In this document: positions 63,070 through 64,000 of the stretch, piece by piece
Layout of the letters: each line of letters starts with the position of its first letter
Numbering within the stretch: position 1 is the stretch's first letter
Source: RCIO01 sp040880025
GTDB lineage: Bacteria; Pseudomonadota; Alphaproteobacteria; Rhizobiales; Rhizobiaceae
Direction: 5' to 3'
NCBI GenBank assembly: GCA_040880025.1
Contig: JBBDJD010000007.1
Location: 1-64,000, forward strand
DNA length: 64,000 nucleotides
The notes under the pieces: model-generated
What the model was told of the DNA's origin: nothing
The model's database searches: none
The model's input: the letters and a program-made list of their open reading frames with translations, nothing else
Made by a program: the position numbers and the translations under genes

Positions 63070-64000
63070 GCATGTCGGGTGGAAATCAGATCACGGCGGG
63101 GTTCATTCCGCTGCTCGATTGCGCATTGATCGTGGCGGCGCACGAAAAGGGCTTCGCGCGGGCCGAGGGCCTTTCTCTCACGCTGGTGCGCGAGACATCC
63201 TGGGCGAATATTCGCGACAGGATCGCGGTTGGCCATTTCGACGTCGCCCACATGCTGGCCCCGATGCCGATCGCCTTCAATCTGGGCCAGACGCCGCTCG
63301 CGTCACGGACCATTGCTCCTATGGCGCTCGGGCTTGGCGGCAACGCGATAACGGTTGCCGCCGGTCTGTGGGAGACAATGCGCAACAACGGCGCTGTGGC
63401 CGATCTCGATCCGCGAGGTGCCGGCGAAGCGTTGCGGGCGGTCGTCAAGGACCGACGCGTGTCCGGGGCATCGCAATTGCGCTTTGCGGTGGTGCATCCC
63501 CATTCGGGGCACAATTACGAATTGCGCTACTGGCTGTCGGCCTGTGGCGTCGCGCCTGACACCGATATCGAAATCGTCGTCGTGCCGCCGCCACTGATGG
63601 CCGACGCGCTCGCATCCGGGACGATCGACGGCTATTGCGTCGGCGAGCCCTGGAACACCGCAGCGGCCGTTTCCGGCGCAGGGCATATCGCGACCGTGAA
63701 GGCTGCGATCTGGCGATCCAGCCCGGAAAAGGTGCTGGCCGTCTCCGAAGGCTGGGCGGAGAAGAACCCCGATGCGCTCGCGGCATTGCTGCGCGCCGCA
63801 TACCGGTCGGCGGAGTGGTGCGGGCGCGCCGAAAACAGAGAGGAACTTGCTTCCATCCTGGCGTCGCCCGCCTATGTGGCCGCGCCGAAGGAATGGCTGA
63901 TGCCGGCGCTATCGGGTAAACTGCGTGTGTCTGCGCATGAGGAACTGGCGATGGACGATTTCTTCGTTCCCCTCGCCAAAGCCGCGACCTTTCCGTGGAA
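63066..64000 (+). CDS. nasS: NasS-type nitrate-sensing protein (cut by right edge)
   Basis: The frame opens at an ATG at 63066 overlapping the nasT stop and stays open to the window end (311 codons). It reads ITAGFIPLLDCALIVAAHEK, then DVAHMLAPMPIAFNLGQTPL, and GYCVGEPWNTAAAVSGAG, which are hallmarks of the NrtA/NasS nitrate-binding family. There is no signal peptide, so this is the cytoplasmic sensor NasS and not an importer component. NasS binds NasT and releases it when nitrate or nitrite is present. The target nitrate reductase genes presumably follow outside the window. Confidence 0.9.
   Translation, partial: MSMSGGNQITAGFIPLLDCALIVAAHEKGFARAEGLSLTLVRETSWANIRDRIAVGHFDVAHMLAPMPIAFNLGQTPLASRTIAPMALGLGGNAITVAAGLWETMRNNGAVADLDPRGAGEALRAVVKDRRVSGASQLRFAVVHPHSGHNYELRYWLSACGVAPDTDIEIVVVPPPLMADALASGTIDGYCVGEPWNTAAAVSGAGHIATVKAAIWRSSPEKVLAVSEGWAEKNPDALAALLRAAYRSAEWCGRAENREELASILASPAYVAAPKEWLMPALSGKLRVSAHEELAMDDFFVPLAKAATFPW

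Overview
The window looks like a chromosome segment of an alphaproteobacterium of the order Hyphomicrobiales (rhizobia and relatives). The evidence is a full-length cyclic beta-1,2-glucan synthase (NdvB/Cgs type), DUF1488 and DUF4166 sequences, a HisKA_2-type sensor kinase, many ABC and TRAP importers, and high GC. The genus cannot be fixed from sequence alone. No tRNA, rRNA or CRISPR array was seen.

Layout. (1) 1-4.4 kb: the first 28 codons of a ROK-type regulator run off the left edge. They are followed by a small integrative-element module (HGGxSTG protein, two unknown overlapping genes, AlpA-like regulator, P4-type integrase) and a 25-codon stump of a second integrase. (2) 4.5-7.1 kb: a membrane diguanylate cyclase, a decayed DUF4166 gene and an unknown protein. 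(3) 7.1-14.6 kb: a catabolic cluster of universal stress protein, fused TRAP permease, TAXI solute-binding protein, class III aminotransferase and RpiR regulator, with a divergent BKACE (beta-keto acid cleavage) enzyme. A decayed cystathionine beta-lyase follows. (4) 15.0-24.7 kb: a probable periplasmic oxidation chain. It has cytochrome b561 (divergent), a Tat-exported gluconate-dehydrogenase subunit 3-like protein, a cysteine-rich GMC flavoprotein, a triheme cytochrome c, Cu/Zn superoxide dismutase, cytochrome oxidase subunit II with a haem c domain, a fused subunit I+III, a small membrane protein and a CtaG-type assembly factor. Most of these are translationally coupled.

(5) 24.9-28.5 kb: an IS3-family relic, an orphan HisKA_2 sensor kinase, an APC permease and a copy of a 20-bp repeat also present at 3.95 kb. 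(6) 28.5-36.5 kb: a LysR regulator divergent from a peptide-type ABC importer and allophanate hydrolase, suggesting use of a urea-like nitrogen compound. (7) 36.8-46.7 kb: a kinase relic, two small conserved-looking proteins and the NdvB gene. (8) 46.9-57.9 kb: two complete sugar ABC importers of the ribose/fructose type around a LacI regulator, with a sugar epimerase/dehydratase, a Gfo/Idh/MocA oxidoreductase and 2-dehydro-3-deoxygalactonokinase. (9) 57.9-62.3 kb: an SDR dehydrogenase, a frameshifted MaoC fragment, a second Gfo/Idh oxidoreductase and L-rhamnose mutarotase, divergent from an IclR regulator and an L-fuconolactonase-like hydrolase. (10) 62.5 kb to the right edge: nasT (ANTAR antiterminator) and nasS (nitrate sensor, cut by the edge).

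Regions 8 and 9 together fit a non-phosphorylative pathway for galactose/fucose/arabinose-type sugars: import, mutarotation, oxidation to a lactone, hydrolysis, and phosphorylation of the 2-keto-3-deoxy acid. The dehydratase and aldolase are not in the window. The most unusual units are the respiratory cluster of region 4 and the allophanate hydrolase operon without its usual upstream enzyme.
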